Assembly (NCBI GenBank): GCA_018669945.1
Contig: JABHTA010000195.1
Span: 1 to 36,807, forward strand
Direction of reading: 5' to 3'
Length of the DNA stretch: 36,807 nt
From: Flavobacteriales bacterium
GTDB lineage: Bacteria > Bacteroidota > Bacteroidia > Flavobacteriales_G > NORP312
Part shown: positions 19,104-27,619 of the stretch, one piece after another
Numbering within the stretch: the first letter of the stretch is position 1
How the letters are laid out: each line of letters starts with the position of its first letter
The notes under the pieces: model-generated
What the model saw: the letters and a program-made list of their open reading frames with translations, nothing else
The model's database searches: none
Told to the model about the DNA's origin: nothing
Made by a program: the position numbers and the translations under genes

Positions 19104-19679
19104 ATGTTAAACATTGTATTATTTGGACCTCCAGGAGCAGGAAAAGGGACTCAATCGGAGAAATTAGTTGAAAAATATGGGCTAGTTCATATTTCGACAG
19201 GAGATGTATTCAGAGGGTTAGATCCCGAATCAGATTTAGCCAAGTTGGCAAAAAGTTATTCTGATGCTGGTAATCTTGTGCCAGACGAGATTACCATTAA
19301 AATATTAGAATCGGAAGTAAGTAAATATCCTAAGGCAAAAGGAGTTGTTTACGATGGTTTTCCAAGAACAAGAGCTCAAGCAGAAGCTTTAGATGTTTTT
19401 TTACGGGGTAAAGGAACCGGAGTAACCATGATGTTGTCTTTGGTTGTTTCAGAAGATGAACTGAAGCAAAGGCTTCTTTCTCGAGCAGAAGTTTCAGGAA
19501 GAAAAGATGATGCTGATATTGGCATTATTGAAAATAGAATTAAGAATTATAACAAGGACACAGCGCCTGTGGCAGGGTTTTATAAATCGCAAGACAAACT
19601 TTTCGAAATCGAAGGCGTTGGTTCTGTTGAAGCAATTTTTGATAGTCTATGTATTGCAATAGAGCAATTACAAGACTAA
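19104..19679 (+). CDS. adk: Adenylate kinase
   Basis: A 191-aa nucleotide kinase interconverting ATP + AMP and 2 ADP. Motifs: P-loop GPPGAGKGTQSEKL, AMP-binding HISTGDVFR, VYDGFPRTRAQAEAL, and a short LID region (SRAEVSGRKDDADIGIIENRIKNY). The LID is the short form without the four-Cys zinc site, which is usual for this phylum and explains why the protein is shorter than the 214-aa E. coli enzyme. It starts 32 bp after hpt and ends 37 bp before obgE, so it is probably in one transcript with both. Confidence 0.96.
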   Translation: MLNIVLFGPPGAGKGTQSEKLVEKYGLVHISTGDVFRGLDPESDLAKLAKSYSDAGNLVPDEITIKILESEVSKYPKAKGVVYDGFPRTRAQAEALDVFLRGKGTGVTMMLSLVVSEDELKQRLLSRAEVSGRKDDADIGIIENRIKNYNKDTAPVAGFYKSQDKLFEIEGVGSVEAIFDSLCIAIEQLQD

Positions 19680-19716
19680 ACCTTGTTACTTTTAACTCAA
19701 CTTATTGAACTAATAA

Positions 19717-20709
19717 ATGGCTTCATCAAATTTTGTAGATTACGTAAAGATTAACTGCAAATCGGGTAATGGGGGTTCTGGTTCTGCCCACATGAGAAGG
19801 GAGAAATTTGTCCCAAAAGGTGGTCCTGATGGTGGTGATGGGGGGCGCGGTGGGCATGTAATCCTAAGAGGAAACAAGCAATTGTGGACGCTATTGAATT
19901 TAAAGTACCGCAAGCACGTAAAGGCCGAAAACGGTGTCAACGGCAGTAAACAGAAAAGTACTGGTGCAGATGGTAATGATGTGATTCTTGATGTGCCTTT
20001 AGGAACTATTGTACGTGACCCAGATACGGGAGATCAATTGTTTGAGATTAACCATGATGGCGAGGAGAAAATAGTAGTGAAAGGTGGTCGAGGGGGATTG
20101 GGTAACTGGCATTTTAAAACATCTACACTGCAAACACCGCGTTATGCACAACCTGGAGAAGAAGGCAGTGAAGGGTGGAAAATTTTAGAACTTAAATTAC
20201 TTGCAGACATTGGTTTGGTGGGTTTTCCAAACGCAGGAAAATCAACTTTACTGTCTGTTGTTAGCGCTGCTAAACCAGAGATTGCTGATTATGCATTTAC
20301 CACGTTAACCCCTAATCTTGGCATTGTTTCGTACAGAGATCATAGATCTTTTGTGATGGCAGACATTCCGGGAATTATTGAAGGAGCAGCTGATGGAAAT
20401 GGTTTAGGGCTGCGTTTTTTGAGGCATATAGAGCGTAATTCGGCTCTGCTTTTTATGGTTCCAGCCGATGCAGATGACATTAAAAAGGAATATCAAATAT
20501 TACTTGGAGAGCTAGAGAAGTTCAATCCAGAATTGTTAGACAAAAGAAGAATTCTGGCTATCTCGAAATGCGATATGTTAGATGAAGAATTAATTGAAGA
20601 AATTAAGGCTTCATTGCCTGATGTGCCGAGCGTGTTTTTCTCATCAATTGTTAATCAAGGCATTGCTGAATTAAAAGATCTTATTTGGGAACAACTGAAT
20701 AAACAGTAA
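19717..20709 (+). CDS. obgE: Obg/CgtA GTPase
   Basis: A 330-aa ribosome-assembly GTPase. Residues 1 to about 158 are the glycine-rich Obg fold ([50 protein letters not shown]). The G domain follows with G1 [11 protein letters not shown], switch region [12 protein letters not shown]3 [26 protein letters not shown]4 SKCD (NKxD-like) and G5 SSIVNQG. The C-terminal OCT domain of some Gram-positive Obg proteins is absent, as usual for this phylum. The stop overlaps the next ATG (TAATG). Confidence 0.97.
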   Translation: MASSNFVDYVKINCKSGNGGSGSAHMRREKFVPKGGPDGGDGGRGGHVILRGNKQLWTLLNLKYRKHVKAENGVNGSKQKSTGADGNDVILDVPLGTIVRDPDTGDQLFEINHDGEEKIVVKGGRGGLGNWHFKTSTLQTPRYAQPGEEGSEGWKILELKLLADIGLVGFPNAGKSTLLSVVSAAKPEIADYAFTTLTPNLGIVSYRDHRSFVMADIPGIIEGAADGNGLGLRFLRHIERNSALLFMVPADADDIKKEYQILLGELEKFNPELLDKRRILAISKCDMLDEELIEEIKASLPDVPSVFFSSIVNQGIAELKDLIWEQLNKQ

Positions 20710-21266
20710 TGTTTGACTGGTTAGAGTATATAGACACCAAGTTTTTTCTTTTACTTAACGGTTTTCATTCTCCATTTTTCGATCACCTCATGCCTTGGTT
20801 GTCTGGTAATATTCTCTGGATTCCTTTTTACGGTTGGCTCATTTATTCCTTGTACAGAGCACTTTCTAGAAAGCAGTTCGTATGGGCAATTGTTGCCTTG
20901 GGCACGTGTGTTGCAATAACAGATTTAATTTCCTTTCACCTTGTTAAAGAAACGATTCAGCGTTATAGGCCATGCCACAACGTAGAGATTCAAAGCTTTG
21001 TTCATGTTGTAGATAAATGTGGTGGGCTGCACGGCTTTGTTTCTTCACATGCTGCAAATGTTTTCGGAATAGCGATGCTTTTATCCTTATTATTGAAAGA
21101 TAGGAGTACCTTAATTCAGCTTTTTATGTGGGCCACTATTGTTGGTTATTCAAGAATTTATTTGGGAGTTCATTATCCAGCTGATGTTTTTGGAGGTGCA
21201 GCATTCGGAACGCTTAGTGGATTCTTATGTTATAGAGTGTTTGTTAAATTTGCTGCATATGAATAG
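20709..21266 (+). CDS. PAP2-family membrane phosphatase
   Basis: A 185-aa integral membrane protein with about five to six hydrophobic segments. It has the three PAP2 motifs: KETIQRYRP (C1), SSHAAN (C2, with the proton-donor His) and YSRIYLGVHYPADVFGG (C3, nucleophilic His). Family members dephosphorylate lipid phosphates such as undecaprenyl diphosphate or phosphatidylglycerol phosphate; the exact substrate is not readable. It overlaps obgE by one base and crcB by eight (ATGAATAG). Undecaprenyl diphosphate phosphatase is plausible but not proven. Confidence 0.9.
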   Translation: MFDWLEYIDTKFFLLLNGFHSPFFDHLMPWLSGNILWIPFYGWLIYSLYRALSRKQFVWAIVALGTCVAITDLISFHLVKETIQRYRPCHNVEIQSFVHVVDKCGGLHGFVSSHAANVFGIAMLLSLLLKDRSTLIQLFMWATIVGYSRIYLGVHYPADVFGGAAFGTLSGFLCYRVFVKFAAYE

Positions 21267-21624
21267 TTGGATAGCCATTTTTATTGGAGGAGGCATAGGG
21301 AGTGTTTGCCGTTATGGTATTTCAAAGTTTGTTGTAACCTTCGGACAAACTATTTTTCCTTTGGCAACGCTATTATCGAACCTTTTTAGTTGTATTGCAT
21401 TAGGTGTTACCCTTGCTGTGATTTTGCCAAAACTTGAAGGGAATGATTGGTTAAAACCTTTTATGGCAATTGGATTCTGCGGGGGCTTTAGTACGTTTTC
21501 TACATTTAGTTTAGAAACGTTACAACTCATAAAAACAGGGAACCTTATTTTCGCTGGTTTAAATATTGCGGTAAGCATTTTACTTTGCCTCGGATTACTA
21601 ACTTTAATTGCAAGGCATGTATAG
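21259..21624 (+). CDS. crcB: Fluoride channel/exporter CrcB (Fluc)
   Basis: A 121-aa protein with four hydrophobic helices. It carries the family markers GGGIGSVCRYGISKF at the N-terminus, ATLLSNLFSCIALG, and the GFCGGFSTFSTFSLE stretch that lines the fluoride pore and the Na site. The track ORF begins at 21139 but its first 40 residues are out-of-frame PAP2 coding sequence; the ATG at 21259 is the family-like start and overlaps the PAP2 stop by eight bases. It probably works as a dual-topology homodimer, since no second crcB is present. Confidence 0.93.
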   Translation: MNSWIAIFIGGGIGSVCRYGISKFVVTFGQTIFPLATLLSNLFSCIALGVTLAVILPKLEGNDWLKPFMAIGFCGGFSTFSTFSLETLQLIKTGNLIFAGLNIAVSILLCLGLLTLIARHV

Positions 21625-23233
21625 AATAAAAGCAATAATAATAGGTTTAGTTATGATGGCAAGTATAGACTCCATGGCTCAAAAACCAAAATTAATTGTT
21701 GGCATTGTGGTAGACCAAATGCGATATGATTACCTTAATCAATACTGGGATAATTTTGGTGAAGATGGCTTTAAACGATTAGTTAATGATGGGTATAACT
21801 GTAAAAACATGCACTATAATTATGTGCCAACATACACGGGACCTGGCCATGCTGCAATTTATACAGGAACTACACCATCTACTAATGGGATAATTTCTAA
21901 TAATTGGTTTGATAAAGAATCTGGCATGCTAATTTATTGTGTTGATGATAGCTCTCAAACAACAATTGGAAGTACTTCTATTAATGGTAAAAAATCGTCT
22001 CATTTAAATTTGACAACAACATTTACAGATGAACTAAAGCTAACAAACATGGAGTCGAAAGTAATTTCAATAGCTTTAAAAGATAGAGGTGCAGTTTTAC
22101 CAGGAGGCCACATGCCAAATGGGTCTTATTGGTTTGATGATGCAACAGGAAAATGGATTTCAAGTTCTGCTTTTGTTTCAAAATTACCAAGTTGGGTAAT
22201 AAAATACAATGAGTCAGAAAAAGCGAAAGAATACCTATCAGGTCAGTGGACTACGCTTTTGGACATAGAAAAATATACGTTTAGTGAACCAGATATAAGT
22301 AACTATGAAGGGGTGTTGCTTGGAGAACAAAAGGCAGTTTTTCCTCACGATCTTAATTCTTTATTTAGCACAACACAAAATTGGAATTTAATTAGAAATA
22401 CCCCGTTTGGAAATACCATCACAATGGAGTTAGCTAAAGAAGCGTTGAAAGCTGAGCTGCTTGGAAAGGATAATAACACAGATATTCTAGCGATTAGTTT
22501 TTCCGCAACTGACTACGTTGGTCACACATTTGGTCCACAAGCCGTTGAGCACCAAGATACTTATTTACGGCTCGATCAAGACATTGCGTCTTTACTTAAT
22601 GAATTGGATAAACAAGTAGGGGAAGCTAACTATGTCGTATTCTTAACTGCCGACCATGGGGCAGTGCGTGTTCCAAATTTATTACTTGATAATAATATTC
22701 CAGCGGGTTACTTTAATGGAATTGCTGTGCTGAATAATACTAATAATTACTTATCGGCATTGCATGGAGGAGGTAATTGGATAAAAGCGTTTAATAATTA
22801 TCAGTTCTTTTTAAATACAGAATTACTATTAGAAAAAGATATCGATATCGAATCAGTAGAACGTGAATTGGTGCGGTATGCCATGACTATTAAAGGAGTG
22901 TCGAATGCATATACGTCAAATGACTTAATTACAGGAAAAGGAGGAAAACCAATGTCTTTAATTCAATTAGGGTATAACCAGAAACGGTCAGGAAATGTTG
23001 CTATTGCATTGGAACCAGGATGGATCTATTACGGCCCAACAGGAACTACTCATGGTTCCGCTTATACTTATGACACTCACGTTCCAATGCTTTGGTACGG
23101 TGCAGGAATTAAAAAAGGGAGTACAACTCGTGAAATGTACATTACAGATATTGCATCTACAGTTAGTATTATGCTAGACATTTCTTTTCCTAATGGAAAC
23201 ATTGGTAAGCCTATTTCCGAGGTGCTAGACTAG
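21617..23233 (+). CDS. pafA: PafA-type secreted alkaline phosphatase
   Basis: A 538-aa exported phosphatase of the alkaline phosphatase superfamily. The signal peptide is MYRIKAIIIGLVMMASIDSMAQ. The start is the ATG at 21617 (the track begins at a TTG nine bases earlier) and overlaps the crcB stop by eight bases (ATGTATAG). Metal-site and nucleophile motifs: VGIVVDQMRYDYL, PTYTGPGHAAIYTGTTPS with the catalytic Thr, SFSATDYVGHTFGP, FLTADHGAVRVP, and GTTHGSAYTYDTHVPMLWYG. PafA enzymes hydrolyse phosphate monoesters in the periplasm and are often made regardless of phosphate level. The stop shares a CTAG with the stop of the convergent ltaE. Confidence 0.93.
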   Translation: MYRIKAIIIGLVMMASIDSMAQKPKLIVGIVVDQMRYDYLNQYWDNFGEDGFKRLVNDGYNCKNMHYNYVPTYTGPGHAAIYTGTTPSTNGIISNNWFDKESGMLIYCVDDSSQTTIGSTSINGKKSSHLNLTTTFTDELKLTNMESKVISIALKDRGAVLPGGHMPNGSYWFDDATGKWISSSAFVSKLPSWVIKYNESEKAKEYLSGQWTTLLDIEKYTFSEPDISNYEGVLLGEQKAVFPHDLNSLFSTTQNWNLIRNTPFGNTITMELAKEALKAELLGKDNNTDILAISFSATDYVGHTFGPQAVEHQDTYLRLDQDIASLLNELDKQVGEANYVVFLTADHGAVRVPNLLLDNNIPAGYFNGIAVLNNTNNYLSALHGGGNWIKAFNNYQFFLNTELLLEKDIDIESVERELVRYAMTIKGVSNAYTSNDLITGKGGKPMSLIQLGYNQKRSGNVAIALEPGWIYYGPTGTTHGSAYTYDTHVPMLWYGAGIKKGSTTREMYITDIASTVSIMLDISFPNGNIGKPISEVLD

Positions 23234-24246
23234 TATTCTTTCAACACCCTTGTTAATTTATCCATTTGAGAATCTTCGAAATCTAGGTGTGTTACAAAGC
23301 GAATACGTTGATGCCCGAACCCAACCGCAAGTATATCTAGCTTTTTTAATTTTTGCAGGAAGTCTTCCTGTTTAATGTCATCGTTAAGGTCAAAAACAAG
23401 AATATTTGTTTCGACGGGCAATAGTCCTTTTACAAATGAGCACGTTTTCAGCACGTTAGCAAGTTGTTTCGCTCTATTATGGTCTTCGACTAAACGGTCT
23501 ACGTTATTTTTTAAAGCATAGAGTCCAGCAGCAGCTATGCCACCGACTTGTCTCATTCCACCACCTAGAACTTTACGTATTCTTCTGGCTTTATGAATAT
23601 GTTCTTTGCTTCCTAAAAGAACAGACCCAATTGGTGCGCCCAATCCTTTAGATAAACAAATTGAGATAGTATCTAAATGTTTTCCATGTTCAGTGCCACG
23701 TTCATTTTTAGCAATAAGCGCATTGAAAATCCTTGCACCATCTAAATGAAGAGGTAAATTCTTGTCTTTACAAACGGCAGCTATTTTTTCAATTTCTTTC
23801 AAGTCATAACAGCACCCTCCGCCTTTATTACTTGTATTTTCAATTGAAACTAAAGATGTAATGGGTGCATGAATATCATCTGGTTGAATGCTTTTTAGCA
23901 CATCATCAGCCGTAAATCGACCACCATCTCCTTCTAAAAGTTTTACAGAAGAAAGTGAATTCAAAGCAATGCCACCACCTTCATAATTGTATATATGAGA
24001 TAGTTTGTCACAAATTACTTCACTTCCTGGTTGAGTGTGCAAACGAATAGCAATTTGGTTAGTCATCGTTCCCGACGGGCAAAAAATACCTGCTTCTTTT
24101 CCAAAAATATTTGCTGAAGTATTTTCCAGCTCAATAACAGTTGGATCTTCTTCAAAAACATCATCACCAACGGGTGCTAAGTACATTGCGTCTAGCATTT
24201 TTTTTGAGGGCTTTGTAACGGTATCACTCCTTAGGTCTATCTTCAT
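23230..24246 (-). CDS. ltaE: Low-specificity L-threonine aldolase
   Basis: A 338-aa PLP enzyme cleaving L-threonine or L-allo-threonine to glycine and acetaldehyde. It shows the family start KIDLRSDTVTKPSKKMLDAM, GDDVFEEDPTVIELE, FCPSGTMTNQIAIR, LPLHLDGARIFNA, and the PLP-binding Lys in SKGLGAPIGSVLLGS. Length and motif order match LtaE. It is convergent with pafA (four-base overlap through CTAG) and divergent from the S8 peptidase gene, with only 37 bp between the two starts. Confidence 0.95.
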   Translation of the reverse strand: MKIDLRSDTVTKPSKKMLDAMYLAPVGDDVFEEDPTVIELENTSANIFGKEAGIFCPSGTMTNQIAIRLHTQPGSEVICDKLSHIYNYEGGGIALNSLSSVKLLEGDGGRFTADDVLKSIQPDDIHAPITSLVSIENTSNKGGGCCYDLKEIEKIAAVCKDKNLPLHLDGARIFNALIAKNERGTEHGKHLDTISICLSKGLGAPIGSVLLGSKEHIHKARRIRKVLGGGMRQVGGIAAAGLYALKNNVDRLVEDHNRAKQLANVLKTCSFVKGLLPVETNILVFDLNDDIKQEDFLQKLKKLDILAVGFGHQRIRFVTHLDFEDSQMDKLTRVLKEY

Positions 24247-24269
24247 ATCAATCTATTAGTCGAATAATG

Positions 24270-24277
24270 TACTTTTG
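24270..24277 (+). promoter_or_regulatory. Candidate -7 promoter element for the S8 peptidase gene
   Basis: TACTTTTG matches TAnnTTTG and ends six bases before the ATG at 24284, which implies a very short or absent leader. The TTG at 24275, used as the start in the ORF track, lies inside this element, so it is unlikely to be translated. No TTG -33 box is seen at normal spacing. Confidence 0.45.
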
Positions 24278-24283
24278 ATTCTA

Positions 24284-25855
24284 ATGGTTGCCCAAAATAT
24301 AAAATTCCATCTAATAATTATCTATTTACTGTTAGCGGTATGTATAAATACCAAGGGACAAAATGCGTATTGGGTATTCTTCGAAGATAAATGTGCCACG
24401 GAATTTAATCCTTATCTATATTTTAACGAAAATGCCATTCAAAGAAGAATTAAGCATGATTTGCCGCTATATGATTCGCGTGATTTGCCAATTTGTGAGA
24501 ATTATGTCAATCAAATTATACCATTTTCCGATTCTTTGGGATACGCAACTAGATGGTTTAATGGAGTTTTGGTATATTGCTCCGAGGATCACCTTAATTC
24601 GATAACAGAGTTGCCATTTGTTAAGAGCGTTCGATCCATGCTCATATATAAACATGGACTAGCTCAGTTTGATACACTGATTGAAAAATCATTCGCTGAA
24701 GAACTACTTCGAAAGCAAGTAGAACGTATGGGAGTAAAATATTTTCTAAGAGAGAAACTAACAGGAAAAGATATTACAATAGCTGTGTTTGATGCAGGTT
24801 TCCCAACAGTTAATACGAGTGTCGCTTTTGAACACATCAGAAGACGAGGTGGAATTGTTGCAACCTACGATTTTGTTAAGAATAAGGAGAATGTTTATGC
24901 ATTCAATTCGCACGGTACAAATGTATTGTCTGTAATTGGAGGTAAAAAGGACGGAAAACGGATTGGCATGGCAACGGGCGCAGATTTTCTATTGGCCCGG
25001 ACAGAAAACTCGCATCGAGAACCATTTTCTGAAGAGCAAAATTGGCTTAAAGCAGTTGAGTGGGCAGATAAAAATGGTGCGGATATAATTAATAGTTCAT
25101 TGGCTTATACGTATAGTAGATATTTTAATTGGGAAATGAATGGCCATGAAAGTTTGGTGGCAAAGGCTGCAAATATAGCAGCTTCAAAAGGTATGTTAGT
25201 GGTAAGTGCTGCTGGCAATGATGGCGATAAGTCATGGAAGTATATAGGTACTCCTGGTGATGCCGATAGCGCTTTAACAGTAGGTGGTGTTGATCCGAAT
25301 ACAGATTACCATATCGATTTTAGTTCGTATGGTCCAACATCTGACAAGCGAATGAAACCTAATGTGACTGCATTTGGAGAGGTGGCTGTTTACGGAAAGT
25401 CTGGTTTAACGATCTCCCAAGGAACTTCGTTTGCTGCACCTTTGGTTGCAGGGTTTGCTGCATGTGTTCTTGAAAACGACAGAACATTAAAAGTGATGGA
25501 TTTATATGCAGAGGTCGAAAAATCAGGTCATTTATACCCTTATTATGATTATGCTCACGGTTTTGGAATACCCAACGCTGGTTATTTTTTAGATACATTA
25601 CAAGCAGACACATCTCCAACTTTCGAATTTGAACAGGGAGCAATTATGCTTAGTATTAAGGTTCCACAGGACAGTTCGATTCTTGAAAAGAGTATTATTT
25701 ATTATCACGTAGAGAATACAAAAGGGTATTTAGATAGCTACTATGTAGTTTCAGTTGATGGGGAATATCCAATACGGTTGAATTTAGATGAGTTTAAGGA
25801 TGGACAGCTTGTGAGAGTTCATTATAAGGGTTACACACGGAGCTATTATTTTTAA
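24284..25855 (+). CDS. Secreted S8 (subtilisin-like) serine peptidase
   Basis: A 523-aa exported protease with a signal peptide ending near CINTKGQNA. Residues about 28-125 form an N-terminal region (YWVFFEDK...FNENAIQRRIKHDLPLYDSRDLPI) that in this family resembles a propeptide. The catalytic triad is visible: Asp in ITIAVFDAGFP, His in FNSHGTNVLSVIGG, Ser in GTSFAAPLVAG; the oxyanion Asn is in VVSAAGNDGD. The C-terminal about 75 residues are beta-rich and end in SYYF. I see no T9SS sorting motif, so it may be periplasmic or released. Three bases (AGG) separate its TAA from the next ATG, in the same frame. Confidence 0.92.
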   Translation: MVAQNIKFHLIIIYLLLAVCINTKGQNAYWVFFEDKCATEFNPYLYFNENAIQRRIKHDLPLYDSRDLPICENYVNQIIPFSDSLGYATRWFNGVLVYCSEDHLNSITELPFVKSVRSMLIYKHGLAQFDTLIEKSFAEELLRKQVERMGVKYFLREKLTGKDITIAVFDAGFPTVNTSVAFEHIRRRGGIVATYDFVKNKENVYAFNSHGTNVLSVIGGKKDGKRIGMATGADFLLARTENSHREPFSEEQNWLKAVEWADKNGADIINSSLAYTYSRYFNWEMNGHESLVAKAANIAASKGMLVVSAAGNDGDKSWKYIGTPGDADSALTVGGVDPNTDYHIDFSSYGPTSDKRMKPNVTAFGEVAVYGKSGLTISQGTSFAAPLVAGFAACVLENDRTLKVMDLYAEVEKSGHLYPYYDYAHGFGIPNAGYFLDTLQADTSPTFEFEQGAIMLSIKVPQDSSILEKSIIYYHVENTKGYLDSYYVVSVDGEYPIRLNLDEFKDGQLVRVHYKGYTRSYYF

Positions 25856-25858
25856 AGG

Positions 25859-26578
25859 ATGAGAACGAGGAGATTAATAGGGGTAATTTGTATAATGGGT
25901 TTTGTGCGTTTTGGATACGCGCAAACGGTTTTGTTAGAACAGCATGTTGATGAAGACACTACGCATGAAAACTATGGCCCTAACTTGCAGCACTATTTAT
26001 ATACAACTTTCGGCTATGGTTTCTTGGCTGGCAAATCAGAAAAATCGGGTATTCCAGTAAAATATGGAAGCGCTGGTGAGGTCATCTTGGGTGGTAAATA
26101 TAAGAGACGATTGAATGATGTTTTTTCGTTGGGTTTAGGGATGAATTATTCTACTACTTTTTTCCCTTTGAAACAGGATTCATCGAAAATATATCCCGAT
26201 AAGGTATTACACGATAAAGAGCGATTCACTTTTAACAACCTTGGTGGAGATATATTCGCAAGAATAAATTTTGATAAGCGAAGGGGCAATGTTATTGGCT
26301 CTTACATTGATATAGTTGGTTATATAGATTGGGTGTTCTTAACGAAATACAGCACAAAGGATAAGAATTTATCAGGGGTATTTTCAAAAGCCCAAAAAGT
26401 AACAAACATCGGACTAGTTACCACACACAATTTTAATTATGGAACATCCATTAAATTAGGTTATAAAAGTTTAGCATTAGTTGTGAAATATAGAATTTCG
26501 AATATGTTTATTTCAAGATATGAAATTCCGGAATTTCCTCGATTTATGTTCGGAATTGAAATCGGCACAATTAACTAG
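25859..26578 (+). CDS. Probable outer membrane beta-barrel protein of unknown family
   Basis: A 239-aa protein with a signal peptide (RRLIGVICIMGFVRFGYAQT). The mature part alternates hydrophobic and polar residues in barrel-like strands (EVILGGKYKRRLNDVFSLGLGMNYSTTFF, GTSIKLGYKSLALVVKYRISNMF), and the C-terminus (RFMFGIEIGTIN) looks like a last strand. I do not recognise the family; it shows no PorT, PorV or OmpA motif. It follows the S8 peptidase with a three-base gap and is probably co-translated with it. The stop shares a CTAG with the convergent NifU-like gene. Confidence 0.75.
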   Translation: MRTRRLIGVICIMGFVRFGYAQTVLLEQHVDEDTTHENYGPNLQHYLYTTFGYGFLAGKSEKSGIPVKYGSAGEVILGGKYKRRLNDVFSLGLGMNYSTTFFPLKQDSSKIYPDKVLHDKERFTFNNLGGDIFARINFDKRRGNVIGSYIDIVGYIDWVFLTKYSTKDKNLSGVFSKAQKVTNIGLVTTHNFNYGTSIKLGYKSLALVVKYRISNMFISRYEIPEFPRFMFGIEIGTIN

Positions 26579-27189
26579 CCTTCGTGCGCAACGACTTCCT
26601 TAACTTCAGGCATCATTCTGGTCATAAGGCTTTCAATACCATTCTTAAGTGTCATTGTAGAAGAAGGACAGCCGCTGCAAGCGCCTTTTAATACGACCGA
26701 TAATTGACCATCAACAAAAGCATGAAAATGTATAGCGCCTCCATCTCTAGCAACAGCCGGAGTGATATACTCTTCTAATATTTCAACAATTTTCTTTTCC
26801 AATTCTGTACTTGGTTCTTGAGGCTTGTAGCTTCCTTCGGTTTTAGTTAAGTCATCGTCACTGCTGTTTTCCGAAATAGGAGTTGTAAAAACAGAATTGT
26901 CGCCATTTAAAAATTCTTGAATGTACTCCCGCAATTCTAAAACAACATCATCCCATTCGATGATTTCATTTTTCGTAATAGTAATGAAGTTTTGCGAAAT
27001 GAAAATTCCAGTAACAAAAGGGAAATTAAAAAGCCGAGCAGCCAACGGAGAATTAGAGGTCTCTTCAGAATCAGCATATTCAACCGTTGCTGCGCCCTCT
27101 AGTAACAATTTGTTTACTACAAATTTCATGGTTGCCGGATTAGGAGATAATTCTGCGTATACTGTTGCTGGTATGGTTTTTGGTTCCAT
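26575..27189 (-). CDS. NifU-like Fe-S scaffold/carrier protein
   Basis: A 204-aa Nfu-type protein. An Nfu N-terminal domain comprises about residues 5-95 (YAELSPNPATMKFVVNKLLLEG, SPLAARLFNFPFVTGIFISQNFITITK). After an acidic linker comes the NifU C-terminal domain with EEYITPAVARDGGAIHFHAFVDGQLSVVLKGACSGCPSSTMTLKNGIE, where CSGC holds the bridging Fe4S4 cluster. It likely delivers clusters to target enzymes in the cytoplasm. The track start at 27231 adds 14 residues that overlap a promoter-like site; MEPKTIP at 27189 fits the family start better. Confidence 0.93.
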   Translation of the reverse strand: MEPKTIPATVYAELSPNPATMKFVVNKLLLEGAATVEYADSEETSNSPLAARLFNFPFVTGIFISQNFITITKNEIIEWDDVVLELREYIQEFLNGDNSVFTTPISENSSDDDLTKTEGSYKPQEPSTELEKKIVEILEEYITPAVARDGGAIHFHAFVDGQLSVVLKGACSGCPSSTMTLKNGIESLMTRMMPEVKEVVAHEG

Positions 27190-27203
27190 CGTTTTTTTTA
27201 TTA

Positions 27204-27211
27204 CAAAATTA
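27204..27211 (-). promoter_or_regulatory. Candidate -7 promoter element for the NifU-like gene
   Basis: On the minus strand TAATTTTG matches TAnnTTTG, 14 bases upstream of the ATG at 27189, leaving a leader of roughly 10 nt. No clear -33 TTG is present, so the match is partial. It lies inside the extended track ORF and argues against the 27231 start. Confidence 0.4.
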
Positions 27212-27268
27212 CGGCAAAATAAGCTAGGCATGACTTACTTTTACTGTCGACTTAAAAAAAGAAATTAT

Positions 27269-27619
27269 ATGAAAGCCAAAAGTCTGTTGTTAATGTTGTT
27301 GTTTATAAGTCTAGCTTATTTTGGAATGACTCAAAAAATAAATGAAAAAAATACTGTAGTAGTTATAAAAACCTCTGCCCAATGCGAAATGTGTAAGGAA
27401 AGAATCGTTAGTGAACTTAGCATGCGCAAGGGCGTCAAGAAAATAGATCTAAGTTTAGAAACACAAGAGCTAACTGTTATTTATAATGGAGTAAAAACAT
27501 CCGAAGATGAATTACGAGAGGCAATATCAAAGATTGGTTATTCCGCAGATGATATTGAAGCTTCGCAAGAAGCATATGAGAACCTGCCAAATTGTTGTAA
27601 GAAGCCAAAAGATCAATAA
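27269..27619 (+). CDS. Exported heavy-metal-associated (HMA) domain protein
   Basis: A 116-aa protein with a signal peptide (KAKSLLLMLLFISLAYFGMTQ) and one HMA fold at about residues 27-95: VVVIKTSAQCEMCKERIVSELSMRKGVKKIDLSLETQELTVIYNG. The CxxC in CEMC is the metal-binding pair. A further CC lies near the C-terminus (NCCKKPKDQ). It may bind Cu or a similar soft metal in the periplasm or at the membrane. The track ORF begins at 26921, but the first 116 residues are antisense to the NifU-like gene; the ATG at 27269 precedes the signal peptide. No metal ATPase is adjacent. It overlaps the next gene by one base (TAATG). Confidence 0.85.
   Translation: MKAKSLLLMLLFISLAYFGMTQKINEKNTVVVIKTSAQCEMCKERIVSELSMRKGVKKIDLSLETQELTVIYNGVKTSEDELREAISKIGYSADDIEASQEAYENLPNCCKKPKDQ

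Noticed and set aside
21139-21258. N-terminal extension of the crcB ORF
   Set aside because: It reads PAP2 coding sequence in another frame; CrcB proteins begin at MNSWIAIFIGGGIG.
26921-27268. N-terminal 116-residue extension of the HMA ORF
   Set aside because: It is antisense to the NifU-like gene, and a proper signal peptide begins at the ATG at 27269.
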